A stretch of 64,000 nucleotides of DNA from Rhodopseudomonas julia (GTDB lineage Bacteria > Pseudomonadota > Alphaproteobacteria > Rhizobiales > Afifellaceae): positions 992,001 to 1,056,000 of the forward strand of contig NZ_JAUSUK010000002.1 in assembly GCF_030813515.1 (NCBI RefSeq). The letters are read 5' to 3'. Below, in pieces: positions 22,337 through 31,208 of this stretch (positions are counted from its first letter, which is position 1; each line of letters starts with the position of its first letter). The notes beneath the pieces were generated by a model. That model searched no databases. It was not told the origin of the DNA and saw nothing but the letters and a program-made list of their open reading frames with translations. Made by a program: the position numbers and the translations under genes.

Positions 22337-23662
22337 TTGTCGGACAATCTCTTTACAGCAGCCGGATTGGAAAAAAGCGCGCCGCAGCCATTGCCCGATC
22401 GGCTGCGGCCCAAGAAGCTCGCCGATGTCGTGGGTCAGCCGCATCTGACGGGTGAAGACGGCACGCTCACGCGAATGCTCCGCACTCGTTCGCTCGGCTC
22501 TCTGGTCTTCTGGGGGCCGCCAGGTACGGGAAAGACCACGGTCGCGCGGCTTCTGGCTCGCGAAACGGACCTTTATTTCCAGCAGCTTTCAGCGATCTTT
22601 TCGGGCGTTGCCGACCTCAAGAAGCATTTCGAGGCGGCGCGAGCCCGCCGGCAGACGGGGCAGGGGACGCTCCTCTTCGTCGACGAAATTCACCGCTTCA
22701 ATCGCGCCCAGCAGGACAGTTTTCTTCCCGTCATGGAGGACGGGACAGTCACGCTCGTCGGTGCGACCACCGAAAATCCGTCCTTTGAGCTCAATGCGGC
22801 GCTCCTCTCTCGGGCTGCTGTTCTGGTGTTTCGTCCGCTCGATGCGGCCGCGCTGGCCAAGCTGGTGGAGCGCGCAGAAAAAGAGGAAGGGCGGAAGTTG
22901 CCGCTCGACGAGGAGGCGCGCGGCGTTCTCCTGCGTATGGCCGACGGTGACGGACGGGCGGTCCTCGCGCTGGCGGAAGAGGTCTGGCGCGCAGCGGGAA
23001 AGGACGAAACGTTCGATGCAAAGCGCCTGCAGGAGGTTCTGCAGCGGCGGGCGCCGATCTACGACAAGAGCCAGGACGGCCATTACAATCTGATTTCGGC
23101 GCTGCATAAATCCGTGCGCGGTTCCGACCCGCAGGCGGCTCTCTACTATCTCGGGCGCATGCTCGATGCGGGCGAAGACCCGATGTATCTGGCCCGGCGC
23201 GTCATCCGCATGGCGGTGGAGGATATCGGCCTTGCCGATCCACAGGGGCTCGTGCAGGCGAACGCCGCGAAAGAGGCGTACCACATGCTGGGCACGCCGG
23301 AAGGCGAGCTCGCGCTTGCTCAGGCTGTCGTCTATCTGGCGACGGCGCCCAAATCGAATGCTCTCTACAAGGCCTATGGAGCTGCGCGCCGAACGGCCAA
23401 GGAGGCCGGCTCGCTTCCTCCTCCAAAGCACATCCTCAACGCCCCGACGAAGCTGATGCAGTCGGAAGGCTATGGGGCCGGCTACGCCTACGATCATGCT
23501 CAGGAAGAGGCGTTTTCGGGGCAGGATTATTTTCCCGACGAGCTTGATCGGCAGGAATTTTACGTGCCGACCGGACGGGGTTTCGAAGCGGAGCTCAAAC
23601 GACGCCTCGATCATTGGGATCGCCTGCGCCGCGAGCGTGCCAAAGACCAAGACGAGACCTGA
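22337..23662 (+). CDS. rarA: Replication-associated recombination protein A (AAA+ ATPase)
   Basis: RarA/MgsA acts at stalled forks and gaps; 441 residues, normal length. Start chosen at TTG 22337 (MSDNLFTAAGLEK), four bases after GAGGG and matching family N-termini; a TTG at 22313 would overlap the protease gene. Walker A GPPGTGKTT at 60-68, Walker B LLFVDEIHRFN, sensor GATTENPSFELN, and the C-terminal tetramerisation part with ALYYLGRMLDAGEDPMYLARR are all present. Seven bases after the protease gene, so probably co-transcribed. Confidence 0.93.
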   Translation: MSDNLFTAAGLEKSAPQPLPDRLRPKKLADVVGQPHLTGEDGTLTRMLRTRSLGSLVFWGPPGTGKTTVARLLARETDLYFQQLSAIFSGVADLKKHFEAARARRQTGQGTLLFVDEIHRFNRAQQDSFLPVMEDGTVTLVGATTENPSFELNAALLSRAAVLVFRPLDAAALAKLVERAEKEEGRKLPLDEEARGVLLRMADGDGRAVLALAEEVWRAAGKDETFDAKRLQEVLQRRAPIYDKSQDGHYNLISALHKSVRGSDPQAALYYLGRMLDAGEDPMYLARRVIRMAVEDIGLADPQGLVQANAAKEAYHMLGTPEGELALAQAVVYLATAPKSNALYKAYGAARRTAKEAGSLPPPKHILNAPTKLMQSEGYGAGYAYDHAQEEAFSGQDYFPDELDRQEFYVPTGRGFEAELKRRLDHWDRLRRERAKDQDET

Positions 23663-24054
23663 TCGATCGACGGCGAGACGCCAAACGGCGTCGCTTTCGT
23701 ACCCGAAGTGCTTTTTTTGGGTTTGGGTGGGCATTCGATCGAAGGAATCGACAGGATAATTCGAGAAGGCTGAGAGAGGCGCAGCCGCGCCCATCCGCAA
23801 ACGCTGCCTCTCCCGTCAAGTGTCTGAGACTGCGAAGAGATCTGTCTGAAACATTGCGCTATCTCGGAGTGCCGTGACGGCAGGTCGGATGCGATTGTCA
23901 CCAGAAAACGGTCCTGAGGTGGCAAAAATCTGACGTGCCCTTCCTTGACCCTGCGGTGCCGCTTTCTACCTGCTTTTGGGCTTCATAAAGATGTGCGACG
24001 GATCCCGCCTTAGAGCGGTGCTTTCGTTCGTCCAACAGACAAACGAGGAGCCAT
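23663..24054 (+). other. Intergenic region between rarA and the BCCT transporter gene
   Basis: 392 bases with no convincing gene. A short hairpin GACGCC-AAAC-GGCGTC at 23677-23692 lies just after rarA and could be a weak terminator, though only a short T run follows. A possible promoter for the transporter is at 23945. Short ORFs here show no conserved features. Confidence 0.5.
23945..23972 (+). promoter_or_regulatory. Possible promoter of the BCCT transporter gene
   Basis: TTGACC, 16-base spacer, TACCTG (or CTACCT with a 15-base spacer), 83 bases before the start codon. Moderate match. Confidence 0.4.
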
Positions 24055-25689
24055 ATGAGCGAACAGACGGTGGATCAAACAGGCGATGCGACCGAGGACA
24101 TACCGACCGACTACGAGGTTGGTCAGGACAACATCCAGGTCTTCGGCCTCGATTTTCACAACCCCGTATTCATCGTGTCAGGGCTGACGATCATTCTGTT
24201 CGTTGCTCTCTCCCTTATCTTTCAGGAGGGGGCGGAGAGCTTCTTCACCTGGCTGCGCCCGTTCCTGACGTCGAACCTCGACTGGCTCTTTTTGATAGCC
24301 GGAAACGTCTTCGTCCTCTTTTCCCTGTTTTTGATCGTCTCGCCTTTCGGGAAAATTCGGCTGGGCGGTCCTGATGCCAGACCGGAGTACAATTACGCGG
24401 GCTGGTTCGCCATGCTCTTCGCTGCGGGCATGGGTATCGGCCTCATGTTCTACGGCGTTTCGGAGCCGCTGACCCATTATAACGCTTCCGTCGCAGCGGA
24501 TGCCGCGCAAGCCGGGAGCGATGCGCCTTTGATGGGCGCGCCTGGCGATCCCGAAGGCGCGAGGCGGCTCGCGATGGCGGCCACGATCTTCCACTGGGGT
24601 CTGCATCCCTGGGCGATCTATGCCGTTGTCGCGCTTGCCCTTGCGCTTTTCAGCTACAACAAGGGCCTGCCTTTAACGATCCGCTCCGCCTTTTATCCGA
24701 TCTTCGGTGAAGCCGTGTGGGGTTGGCTCGGCCATGTCATCGATACGCTCGCGGTCTTTGCGACGCTCTTCGGACTGGCGACATCGCTCGGTTTCGGTGC
24801 GGAACAGGCGCTTGCGGGTCTCAACCACATCTTCGGCATTCCGGACACAGATCCGTGGAAGGTGGGCCTGATCGTCGCCATCACCGGCTGCGCACTCACC
24901 TCGGTTGTGGCTGGTCTCGATGCGGGCGTGAAACGGCTGAGCGAGATCAATATGGTCCTCGCCTTCCTTCTCCTCGTTTTCGTGGTGGCCGTGGGTCCGA
25001 CGCTTGCGATCGTCTCAGGCTTTTTTGAGAACATCGTCGCCTATGCGCGCGACATCATTCCGCTGTCGAACCCGATCGGCCGCAGCGATGACAGTTTCCG
25101 CAATGGCTGGACGACTTTCTACTGGGCCTGGTGGATTTCCTGGTCGCCCTTCGTCGGCATGTTCATTGCACGCGTTTCGTATGGGCGGACGGTGCGTGAG
25201 TTCATGATCTGCGTCCTCATCATCCCGACGGTCGTCAGCATCTTCTGGATGACGGCCTTTGGCGGAACCGCGATTTCGCAGCTGATGAATGGCTATGAAG
25301 GGGCCGTCAGCGCCGAGCTGCCTGTGAAGCTCTTCCTGATGCTGGAGCATCTGCCTCTCGCTTCGATCACGTCGTTCATCGGCATCGTTCTGGTGATTGT
25401 CTTCTTCGTGACGTCGTCGGATTCCGGCTCGCTGGTGATCGATACGATCACGGCTGGAGGCAAGGTCGATGCGCCGGTCGCCCAGCGTGTCTTCTGGGCG
25501 ACCTTCGAGGGACTTGTCGCGATTGCGCTCCTTCTCGGGGGCGGGCTCAAGGCCTTGCAATCGGCAGCTGTCGCCACGGGTTTCCCCTTCGCGCTCATTC
25601 TGCTCCTCATGATCTGGTGCATTTATCAGGGATTGAAGGGCGAGCAGCGCGCGCTGATAGAAGCGGAGGAAGCTGAGGTGACGGCCTGA
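24055..25689 (+). CDS. BCCT-family (betaine/choline/carnitine) transporter
   Basis: Inner-membrane secondary transporter for a quaternary-ammonium compound, 544 residues, about 12 hydrophobic segments after a ~35-residue polar N-terminus. Family motifs: GMGIGLMFYGVSEPLTHY, and WWISWSPFVGMFIARVS in the substrate-site helix with the conserved tryptophans; TSSDSGSLVIDT follows. The start follows GAGGAG. The C-terminal tail is short, so an osmosensing domain as long as that of BetP is absent. Glycine betaine or choline is likely but not provable here. Monocistronic, with its own terminator. Confidence 0.92.
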   Translation: MSEQTVDQTGDATEDIPTDYEVGQDNIQVFGLDFHNPVFIVSGLTIILFVALSLIFQEGAESFFTWLRPFLTSNLDWLFLIAGNVFVLFSLFLIVSPFGKIRLGGPDARPEYNYAGWFAMLFAAGMGIGLMFYGVSEPLTHYNASVAADAAQAGSDAPLMGAPGDPEGARRLAMAATIFHWGLHPWAIYAVVALALALFSYNKGLPLTIRSAFYPIFGEAVWGWLGHVIDTLAVFATLFGLATSLGFGAEQALAGLNHIFGIPDTDPWKVGLIVAITGCALTSVVAGLDAGVKRLSEINMVLAFLLLVFVVAVGPTLAIVSGFFENIVAYARDIIPLSNPIGRSDDSFRNGWTTFYWAWWISWSPFVGMFIARVSYGRTVREFMICVLIIPTVVSIFWMTAFGGTAISQLMNGYEGAVSAELPVKLFLMLEHLPLASITSFIGIVLVIVFFVTSSDSGSLVIDTITAGGKVDAPVAQRVFWATFEGLVAIALLLGGGLKALQSAAVATGFPFALILLLMIWCIYQGLKGEQRALIEAEEAEVTA

Positions 25690-25715
25690 CCGGGGAATTT
25701 CGAAGTTCCTGGAGA

Positions 25716-25742
25716 GGGCGCGGTGATCCCGCGCCCTTTTTT
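25716..25742 (+). terminator. Intrinsic terminator after the BCCT gene
   Basis: GGGCGCGG paired with CCGCGCCC around a 5-base loop, followed by T6-7. Confidence 0.85.
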
Positions 25743-25931
25743 GTTGAGGTTCGGGACGCAAAAACGCGTGGTCACTGCGAGGCGGGCTTCATTCGGCCGG
25801 CAAAACGCTCTAAGCGCTGCGGTTATGAAGCAGATCCCTATTTCCGCCCGTGACCAGTATTTCGGCCTTCGCGTCAGGCCGACGGCCTTCGTGTCGCGTT
25901 CGTCAGGCGCCCCAGTTTTCGGGAGAATATC

Positions 25932-26927
25932 ATGAGCGCGCCGGCTTCCGTCGTCATGCGCCGCGTCGACCGGGACGAATCCGGCATGCGCGTCGATCGT
26001 TGGTTCAAGGAGCATTATCCGGGCCTGGGTTTCGGCCATCTGCAGAAGCTTCTTCGCTCCGGCCAGGTGCGTGTGGATGGGGGCCGGGTGAAGACTTCGA
26101 CCCGCCTGATCGCTGGTCAGGAGGTGCGTGTGCCTCCGCTTGCAACAGGCGATGTGCGCCCGCAGACGAAAGCGACCATCCGTGACCGGCGCGATGTCGA
26201 TGTGCTCAACGAAGCGCTCCTTTACGAGGACAGTCAGGTCTACGTCTTCAACAAGCCCGCCGGGCTTGCGGTTCAGGGCGGATCTGGCGTCAATCGTCAC
26301 GTCGACGGGATGCTGGAGGCGCTTCGCGATCGCCAAGGCCGCAAGCCGCGTCTCGTCCATCGTCTCGATCGCGATACGGCAGGCGTGCTTGTCGTGGCCC
26401 GCACGCGAAGTGCGGCGGCCTTTTTCGGCAAGGCCTTCAAGGAGCGCGAGAGCCGCAAGTTTTACTGGGCGCTGGTGAAGGGCGTTCCAAAGCCGCCGCA
26501 GGGCAAGATTTCGACGTTCCTCGTGCGCGGAGAGGGTGACGACGCTGAGCGTATGCGGGTCGCCCGTCACGGCGAGCGGGGCGCGGATCACGCGCTGTCG
26601 CACTATGCCGTTGCCGACCAGGCCGGTTCGCGTTTGTCATGGCTCGTCATGCGGCCGGTGACGGGACGCACGCATCAGCTGAGAGCCCATGCCGCTCATA
26701 TCGGAAACCCGATTATCGGTGATTCGAAATATTTCGACGTGGAGAACTGGGAGTTGCCGGGCGGCATTCAAAACCGGCTGCATCTCCTTGCGCGGAGAAT
26801 CATTTTGCCACATCCCACCGGCGGCACTCTCGACGTGACGGCGCCCCTGCCACCGCATATGGCGCAGAGCTGGGCCGTGCTCGGTTTCGACGAGACGGGC
26901 GCGGAGGCTGCGGCTGAGGCCGTTTGA
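25932..26927 (+). CDS. RluA-family 23S rRNA pseudouridine synthase, RluC/RluD-like
   Basis: Isomerises specific uridines in RNA; 331 residues. N-terminal S4 RNA-binding domain (about 18-75, with LRSGQVRVDGGRVK) and a catalytic domain with HRLDRDTAG, where Asp146 is the nucleophile; NKPAGLAVQGG and RPVTGRTHQLRAH are further family motifs. S4 plus catalytic domain fits RluC or RluD rather than RluA. Possibly co-transcribed with the ATP12 gene downstream. Confidence 0.9.
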   Translation: MSAPASVVMRRVDRDESGMRVDRWFKEHYPGLGFGHLQKLLRSGQVRVDGGRVKTSTRLIAGQEVRVPPLATGDVRPQTKATIRDRRDVDVLNEALLYEDSQVYVFNKPAGLAVQGGSGVNRHVDGMLEALRDRQGRKPRLVHRLDRDTAGVLVVARTRSAAAFFGKAFKERESRKFYWALVKGVPKPPQGKISTFLVRGEGDDAERMRVARHGERGADHALSHYAVADQAGSRLSWLVMRPVTGRTHQLRAHAAHIGNPIIGDSKYFDVENWELPGGIQNRLHLLARRIILPHPTGGTLDVTAPLPPHMAQSWAVLGFDETGAEAAAEAV

Positions 26928-27004
26928 TTGCGTCGCCGGATTTCGTAGCCCGGATTCGTTCCGGGCACCTTTCATCTGAGGCAGGTTGCGACTATCTCCG
27001 CGGC

Positions 27005-27793
27005 ATGAACGGTGATGAAAACTCTATTTTCCCTCTCTCGCGCGAGGGTGACGGCCCGGCCGATGCCCAGGCTAAGGCACGTCAGCACGCGGCAAGAAGC
27101 CTGCCAAAGAGATTCTATAAACAGGCCGAAGCTATTGAAACGGAATCAGGTTTTGAGCTTCGGCTAGATGGGCGCCCAGCCCGCACGCCGGGCAAGAAGC
27201 CGCTTGCCGTCGCACGCGCGGATCTTGGGCGAAGCCTCGCCGACGAGTGGGAGTCCCAGGGCGAATTCATCGATCCGTTGACGATGCCGCTCACCCGGCT
27301 TGCCAATGTGGCGATCGACGGTGTGGCCGACGAAATGCCTGCGGTGCGCGAAGAAGTGGCGGCTTATGCGGGCACCGACCTTCTCTTTTACCGCGCCGGC
27401 GAGCCGGAAGCCCTCGTGGCACGGCAGCGCGATGTCTGGGACCCGCTGCTTGCCTGGGCGGAAAGTCGCTTTTCGGTTCGCTTCCGTCTGGTCGAAGGGG
27501 TCATGCCGGTCGATCAACCGGAAGAGGGGCTTCAGGCGGTGCGCCAGGCTCTCGAGGCATTTGACGAGCCACTTTCGCTCGCGGCCTTGCACACGGCGAC
27601 GACGCTGACCGGATCGGCACTCATTGCGCTCGCCCTGGCGGAAGGCGTGATCGACGCCGAGGCTGCCTGGGCGGCCGCGCATGTCGACGAGGATTTCAAC
27701 ATCTCGCAATGGGGTGAGGATTTCGAGGCGAAGGAGCGGCGTGAACGCCGCGGCTCGGAATTTTTCGTGGCTGCGACGGTGCTGCGCGCCTGA
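27005..27793 (+). CDS. ATP12-family chaperone for F1-ATPase assembly
   Basis: Related to mitochondrial Atp12, which helps the F1 alpha subunit assemble; in bacteria almost confined to Alphaproteobacteria. 262 residues from ATG 27005. Motifs: KRFYKQAEA, FELRLDGRPARTPGKKPLAV, LADEWESQGEFIDP, LTRLANVAIDG and TDLLFYRA. A TTG at 26924 would extend it by 27 residues, but that stretch contains a hairpin (GCCCGGA/TCCGGGC, 26947-26965) and is not family-like. The chosen ATG lacks a strong Shine-Dalgarno sequence, so the start is uncertain. Confidence 0.92.
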   Translation: MNGDENSIFPLSREGDGPADAQAKARQHAARSLPKRFYKQAEAIETESGFELRLDGRPARTPGKKPLAVARADLGRSLADEWESQGEFIDPLTMPLTRLANVAIDGVADEMPAVREEVAAYAGTDLLFYRAGEPEALVARQRDVWDPLLAWAESRFSVRFRLVEGVMPVDQPEEGLQAVRQALEAFDEPLSLAALHTATTLTGSALIALALAEGVIDAEAAWAAAHVDEDFNISQWGEDFEAKERRERRGSEFFVAATVLRA

Positions 27794-27823
27794 GCCGTTC
27801 TTCGGCTTCGGCGGCGGAGGCCC

Positions 27824-28585
27824 TCAGATGCCGGCATACCATTCGTAGCCGCGATCTTCCCAATAGCCGCCTTTGCCACCGCGAATGGAGGCTAGGCTTG
27901 TCACGACCTCTATCCCCATGAGGTACTTCGCCATCTTGTAGCCGAGCTGTCGTTCGACGCGCACACGCAGCGGCGCGCCGTTTGCCACCGGCAGCGTTTC
28001 ATCGTTCAGGCCGTAAGCGAGGATCGTTTGCGGGTGACGTGCATCGATCATGTCGATCGATTCGTAGTATTTTTCGCGACCGAGCGTGTCCGCGCAACGG
28101 AACACGACATAGCTGCCGCCGGGTTTGACTCCGGCCTCGTCGAGCACGGCGGCGAGCGGCACACCCGTCCATTTGGCAATGCAGCTCCATCCCTCGACGC
28201 AGTCATGCCGCGTGATTTGCGTGCGCGCCGGCATGGCGCGCAGCTCATCGAGAGACAATGATTGCGGCCGCTCGACGAGACCGGTGACGGAAAGACGCCA
28301 ATCGGCAAAGCCATTTGCGGCCATTCTCCGATAGTCCGGATCGCGCGGGCTGATCGACCCATTCGGACGCTGCGGCTGGATGATCTCGCTTTCGGAATAT
28401 TCGCGCGCCAGGGCCTCGCGATCGAGCAGGCTACGCTGGGCGGCCATGGTGAGTTCTTCGGCGCGCTCAAGGAAGGCGCGTGCGGAGGAATTCTGGACGA
28501 TGCGATCGCAACCGGAAAGAAGCGCTGCACCACCGCCGATGGCGGCGGCTCGGATGAGGCGGCGACGCGTCAAGGTGATGGTCAT
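27824..28585 (-). CDS. Tat-exported molybdopterin-binding oxidoreductase (sulfite-oxidase fold), lipobox present
   Basis: 253 residues. The N-terminus TRRRLIRAAAIGGGAALL is a twin-arginine signal, and LLSGC at 22-26 is a lipobox, so a periplasmic, membrane-anchored lipoprotein is likely. The rest is the oxidoreductase molybdopterin domain: Cys129 in RHDCVEGW should ligate Mo, followed by WTGVPLAAVLDEAGVKPG and GAPLRVRVERQLGYKMAK. The dimerisation domain of true sulfite oxidases is missing. Its ATG overlaps the stop of the upstream cytochrome b gene by four bases. Substrate unknown. Confidence 0.85.
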   Translation of the reverse strand: MTITLTRRRLIRAAAIGGGAALLSGCDRIVQNSSARAFLERAEELTMAAQRSLLDREALAREYSESEIIQPQRPNGSISPRDPDYRRMAANGFADWRLSVTGLVERPQSLSLDELRAMPARTQITRHDCVEGWSCIAKWTGVPLAAVLDEAGVKPGGSYVVFRCADTLGREKYYESIDMIDARHPQTILAYGLNDETLPVANGAPLRVRVERQLGYKMAKYLMGIEVVTSLASIRGGKGGYWEDRGYEWYAGI

Positions 28586-29412
28586 GCGGTCTCCTTGCTC
28601 GCCGGGCGCCGCACGCGGTACCGCCCGGTGATGATGGCACGCATTTCGTTGACCGGGCCCGCCGCCAAGACCATGGCGATGTGAACGACAAAGAAGAGGA
28701 CGAGCAGGCTCATCGTTACGAAATGCAGCGTGCGCGCCGACTGCCGTCCGCCGAAAAGATCGAGAAGCCAGGGCATTGCAGCATCCATCCCCGGCGACAT
28801 GGCGAGACCGGTGGCGACCATCGCGGGAATGAGCCCGAGGATGACGATGAGGTATGTGAGCTTCTGCAGGATGTTGTAATGCGCCTCTCGTCCGAAGCGG
28901 AAGCGGAGGTGATCGCCGATCGTGCGCGGCGCGGTGCGCAGTTCACCCCATTCTGGAATCAGATCGCGGCGGAAATGGCCATTGAAAAGGCTCGCGCAGA
29001 CATAAGCGAGGCCGCTTGCGACCAGTACCCAGGCGAAAAAGAAATGCACGACCCGACCGGTCGCAAGGTCGCGGTAACTCGGGATGGTTGCCCAGGCGGG
29101 AAAGCCACGGGCGACAAGCGCTTCGCTGCCTTCGCGGGAGGCCCCCAGAAAGCCCGTCGTGTCGAAATCCATGCTGCCGATTTCCGTCAGTCCTCTTAGG
29201 CTGCCATCACCCGTCCGCTCGGCGGTCATGGACAGGAGAGGGGCGGAGAAGTTCGACTGGGCGCCAAGATAGAGCGCGGGATGGGCGTTGAAGATCTGCA
29301 GGCCGCTCGCGAGAAGGAAGAAGAGGCAGAAAGCGTTGAGCCAGTGCCAGATTCGCGTTGCCCACCTGTGCCGATAGACGACTTCCGTTTGCGTCTCGGC
29401 CTGGTCGGACAT
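28582..29412 (-). CDS. Cytochrome b561-type membrane subunit (Ni/Fe-hydrogenase b-type family)
   Basis: 276 residues with four to five hydrophobic segments and histidines placed for heme b: HRWATRIWHWLNAF near the N-terminus, VVHFFFAW in the middle and FFVVHIAMVL near the end. Starts after GGAGGG. Co-translated with the molybdoprotein through an ATGA overlap, so it very likely passes electrons between the quinone pool and that enzyme. An insertion of about 60 residues between the first and second helices is probably periplasmic. It is not the MsrQ family, whose sequence differs. Confidence 0.85.
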   Translation of the reverse strand: MSDQAETQTEVVYRHRWATRIWHWLNAFCLFFLLASGLQIFNAHPALYLGAQSNFSAPLLSMTAERTGDGSLRGLTEIGSMDFDTTGFLGASREGSEALVARGFPAWATIPSYRDLATGRVVHFFFAWVLVASGLAYVCASLFNGHFRRDLIPEWGELRTAPRTIGDHLRFRFGREAHYNILQKLTYLIVILGLIPAMVATGLAMSPGMDAAMPWLLDLFGGRQSARTLHFVTMSLLVLFFVVHIAMVLAAGPVNEMRAIITGRYRVRRPASKETA

Positions 29413-29615
29413 CGGTGCATTCCCTCCTTGGTGGCCGTCAATATAGCGTGCGTCGTCGCCCGAAATGTCACGAAGCGGTCATGCCACTTCACATCAACGC
29501 TAGATTCGCATTCGTTCGCTCTCAACAAACGGCGTCGATTGGCGTAGGCGGTTATGTGAAGACAACACTTTAGACCTGCTGGCACCCATGTTGGCGAATA
29601 TGATTGGGAGGTAGA

Positions 29616-31148
29616 ATGCGTGACGTTCTGGTGGAGCTGGAGAAACGGCGTGCGAATGCGCGTGCGGGCGGCGGCGAGAAACGTATTGAGGGGCAGCATG
29701 ACAAGGGCAAGCTGACCGCGCGCGAGCGCCTGGTGGTGCTCCTCGATGACAGCTCGTTCGAAGAGTTCGACATGTTCGTCGAGCATCGTTCTTCGGCTTT
29801 TGGCATGGAGGAGCAGAAGATCGCCGGCGACGGCGTCGTCACGGGCTGGGGCACCATCAACGGGCGGCCGGTCTATGTTTTTGCCAAGGACTTCACCGTC
29901 TTCGGCGGTTCGCTTTCCGAGGCGCATGCGGAGAAGATCTGCAAAGTCCAGGACATGGCGCTCAGGAACGGCACGCCGATCATCGGGCTTTTCGATGCCG
30001 GTGGCGCGCGCATCCAGGAGGGCGTGGCGGCTCTTGGCGGCTACGCCGAGATTTTTCAGCGCAACGTGCTTGCCTCCGGCGTCATTCCGCAGATCTCGGT
30101 GATCATGGGGCCCTGCGCGGGCGGCGATGTCTATTCGCCGGCAATGACCGATTTCATCTTCATGGTGCGCGGCACGTCCTACATGTTCGTGACCGGCCCG
30201 GATGTCGTGAAGACGGTGACCAACGAGACGGTCACGGCCGAAGAGCTCGGTGGCGCGTCGGTGCATTGTGTGAAGTCGTCCGTGGCAGACGGCGGCTTTG
30301 AAAACGACGTCGAGGCGCTTCTGGAGATCCGTCGTCTCTACGACTACCTGCCTCTCAACAACAAAGCCGAGGTGCCGGAGATCCCGGTCCACGATCCTTG
30401 GGATCGGCAGGAGAAGTCGCTCGATACGCTGGTGCCCGATTCGGCGACCACGCCGTACGACATCAAGGAAGCGATCTTGAAGACGGTCGATGAGGGGGCT
30501 TTCTTCGAAATCCAGGCCGATCATGCCAAGAACATTCTCACCGGTTTCGGTCGCATCGAGGGACGTACGGTCGGTGTCGTGGCGAACCAGCCGATGGTTT
30601 TGGCCGGCGTCCTTGATTCGGATGCCTCGCGGAAGGCCGCACGCTTCGTACGCTTCTGCGATTGTTTCGGCATTCCGATCCTGACCTTCGTCGATGTTCC
30701 GGGTTTCCTGCCTGGCACGTCGCAGGAATATGGCGGCCTCATCAAACACGGCGCCAAGCTGCTCTTTGCCTATGCCGAGGCGACGGTGCCGAAGGTGACC
30801 GTGATCACGCGCAAAGCCTTCGGCGGCGCCTATGACGTCATGGCCTCAAAGCATTTGCGCGGCGATATCAACTACGCCTGGCCGACGGCACAAATTGCCG
30901 TCATGGGCGCGAAGGGTGCGGTGGAGATCATCTTCCGCAAGGATATCAACAACCCCGAGAAAATTGCCGAGCATGCCAAGACCTATGAGGATCACTTCCT
31001 CAATCCGTTCGTGGCGGCGGAGCGGGGCTATATCGACGATGTGATCATGCCGCAATCGACCAGACGGCGGGTGGCCCGAGCCTTTCGGCTCTTGCGCCGC
31101 AAGGAACTCGCCAATCCCTGGAAGAAGCACGACAACATCCCGCTCTGA
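29616..31148 (+). CDS. pccB: Propionyl-CoA carboxylase beta chain (carboxyltransferase)
   Basis: Transfers carboxyl from biotin to propionyl-CoA to give methylmalonyl-CoA; 510 residues. Start [19 protein letters not shown] follows GGGAGG by five bases. Carboxyltransferase features: [45 protein letters not shown] (N-terminal oxyanion region), and [19 protein letters not shown] with [15 protein letters not shown] in the C-terminal half. The C-terminus [17 protein letters not shown] is typical of PccB. The biotin-carrying alpha subunit is not next to it in this window. Confidence 0.95.
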   Translation: MRDVLVELEKRRANARAGGGEKRIEGQHDKGKLTARERLVVLLDDSSFEEFDMFVEHRSSAFGMEEQKIAGDGVVTGWGTINGRPVYVFAKDFTVFGGSLSEAHAEKICKVQDMALRNGTPIIGLFDAGGARIQEGVAALGGYAEIFQRNVLASGVIPQISVIMGPCAGGDVYSPAMTDFIFMVRGTSYMFVTGPDVVKTVTNETVTAEELGGASVHCVKSSVADGGFENDVEALLEIRRLYDYLPLNNKAEVPEIPVHDPWDRQEKSLDTLVPDSATTPYDIKEAILKTVDEGAFFEIQADHAKNILTGFGRIEGRTVGVVANQPMVLAGVLDSDASRKAARFVRFCDCFGIPILTFVDVPGFLPGTSQEYGGLIKHGAKLLFAYAEATVPKVTVITRKAFGGAYDVMASKHLRGDINYAWPTAQIAVMGAKGAVEIIFRKDINNPEKIAEHAKTYEDHFLNPFVAAERGYIDDVIMPQSTRRRVARAFRLLRRKELANPWKKHDNIPL

Positions 31149-31171
31149 GCATCTCACCGCTTGAGCCTTTT

Positions 31172-31208
31172 AAACCGCCGGTTGCCTCAGTGGGTGACCG
31201 GCGGCTTT
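31172..31208. terminator. Hairpin between convergent pccB and an EamA gene
   Basis: CCGCCGGT (31175-31182) pairs with ACCGGCGG (31197-31204), flanked by AAA on the left and CTTT on the right. It overlaps the last codons of the leftward gene. Possibly a bidirectional terminator; the loop is long (14 bases). Confidence 0.45.

Noticed and set aside
23614-23877. Short ORFs after rarA
   Set aside because: They overlap the rarA end in other frames, have Arg-rich composition and lack ribosome-binding sites.
27824-29412. Assignment as the MsrP-MsrQ methionine-sulfoxide repair pair
   Set aside because: The membrane partner is a b561/hydrogenase-type cytochrome and not MsrQ, and the molybdoprotein carries a lipobox.
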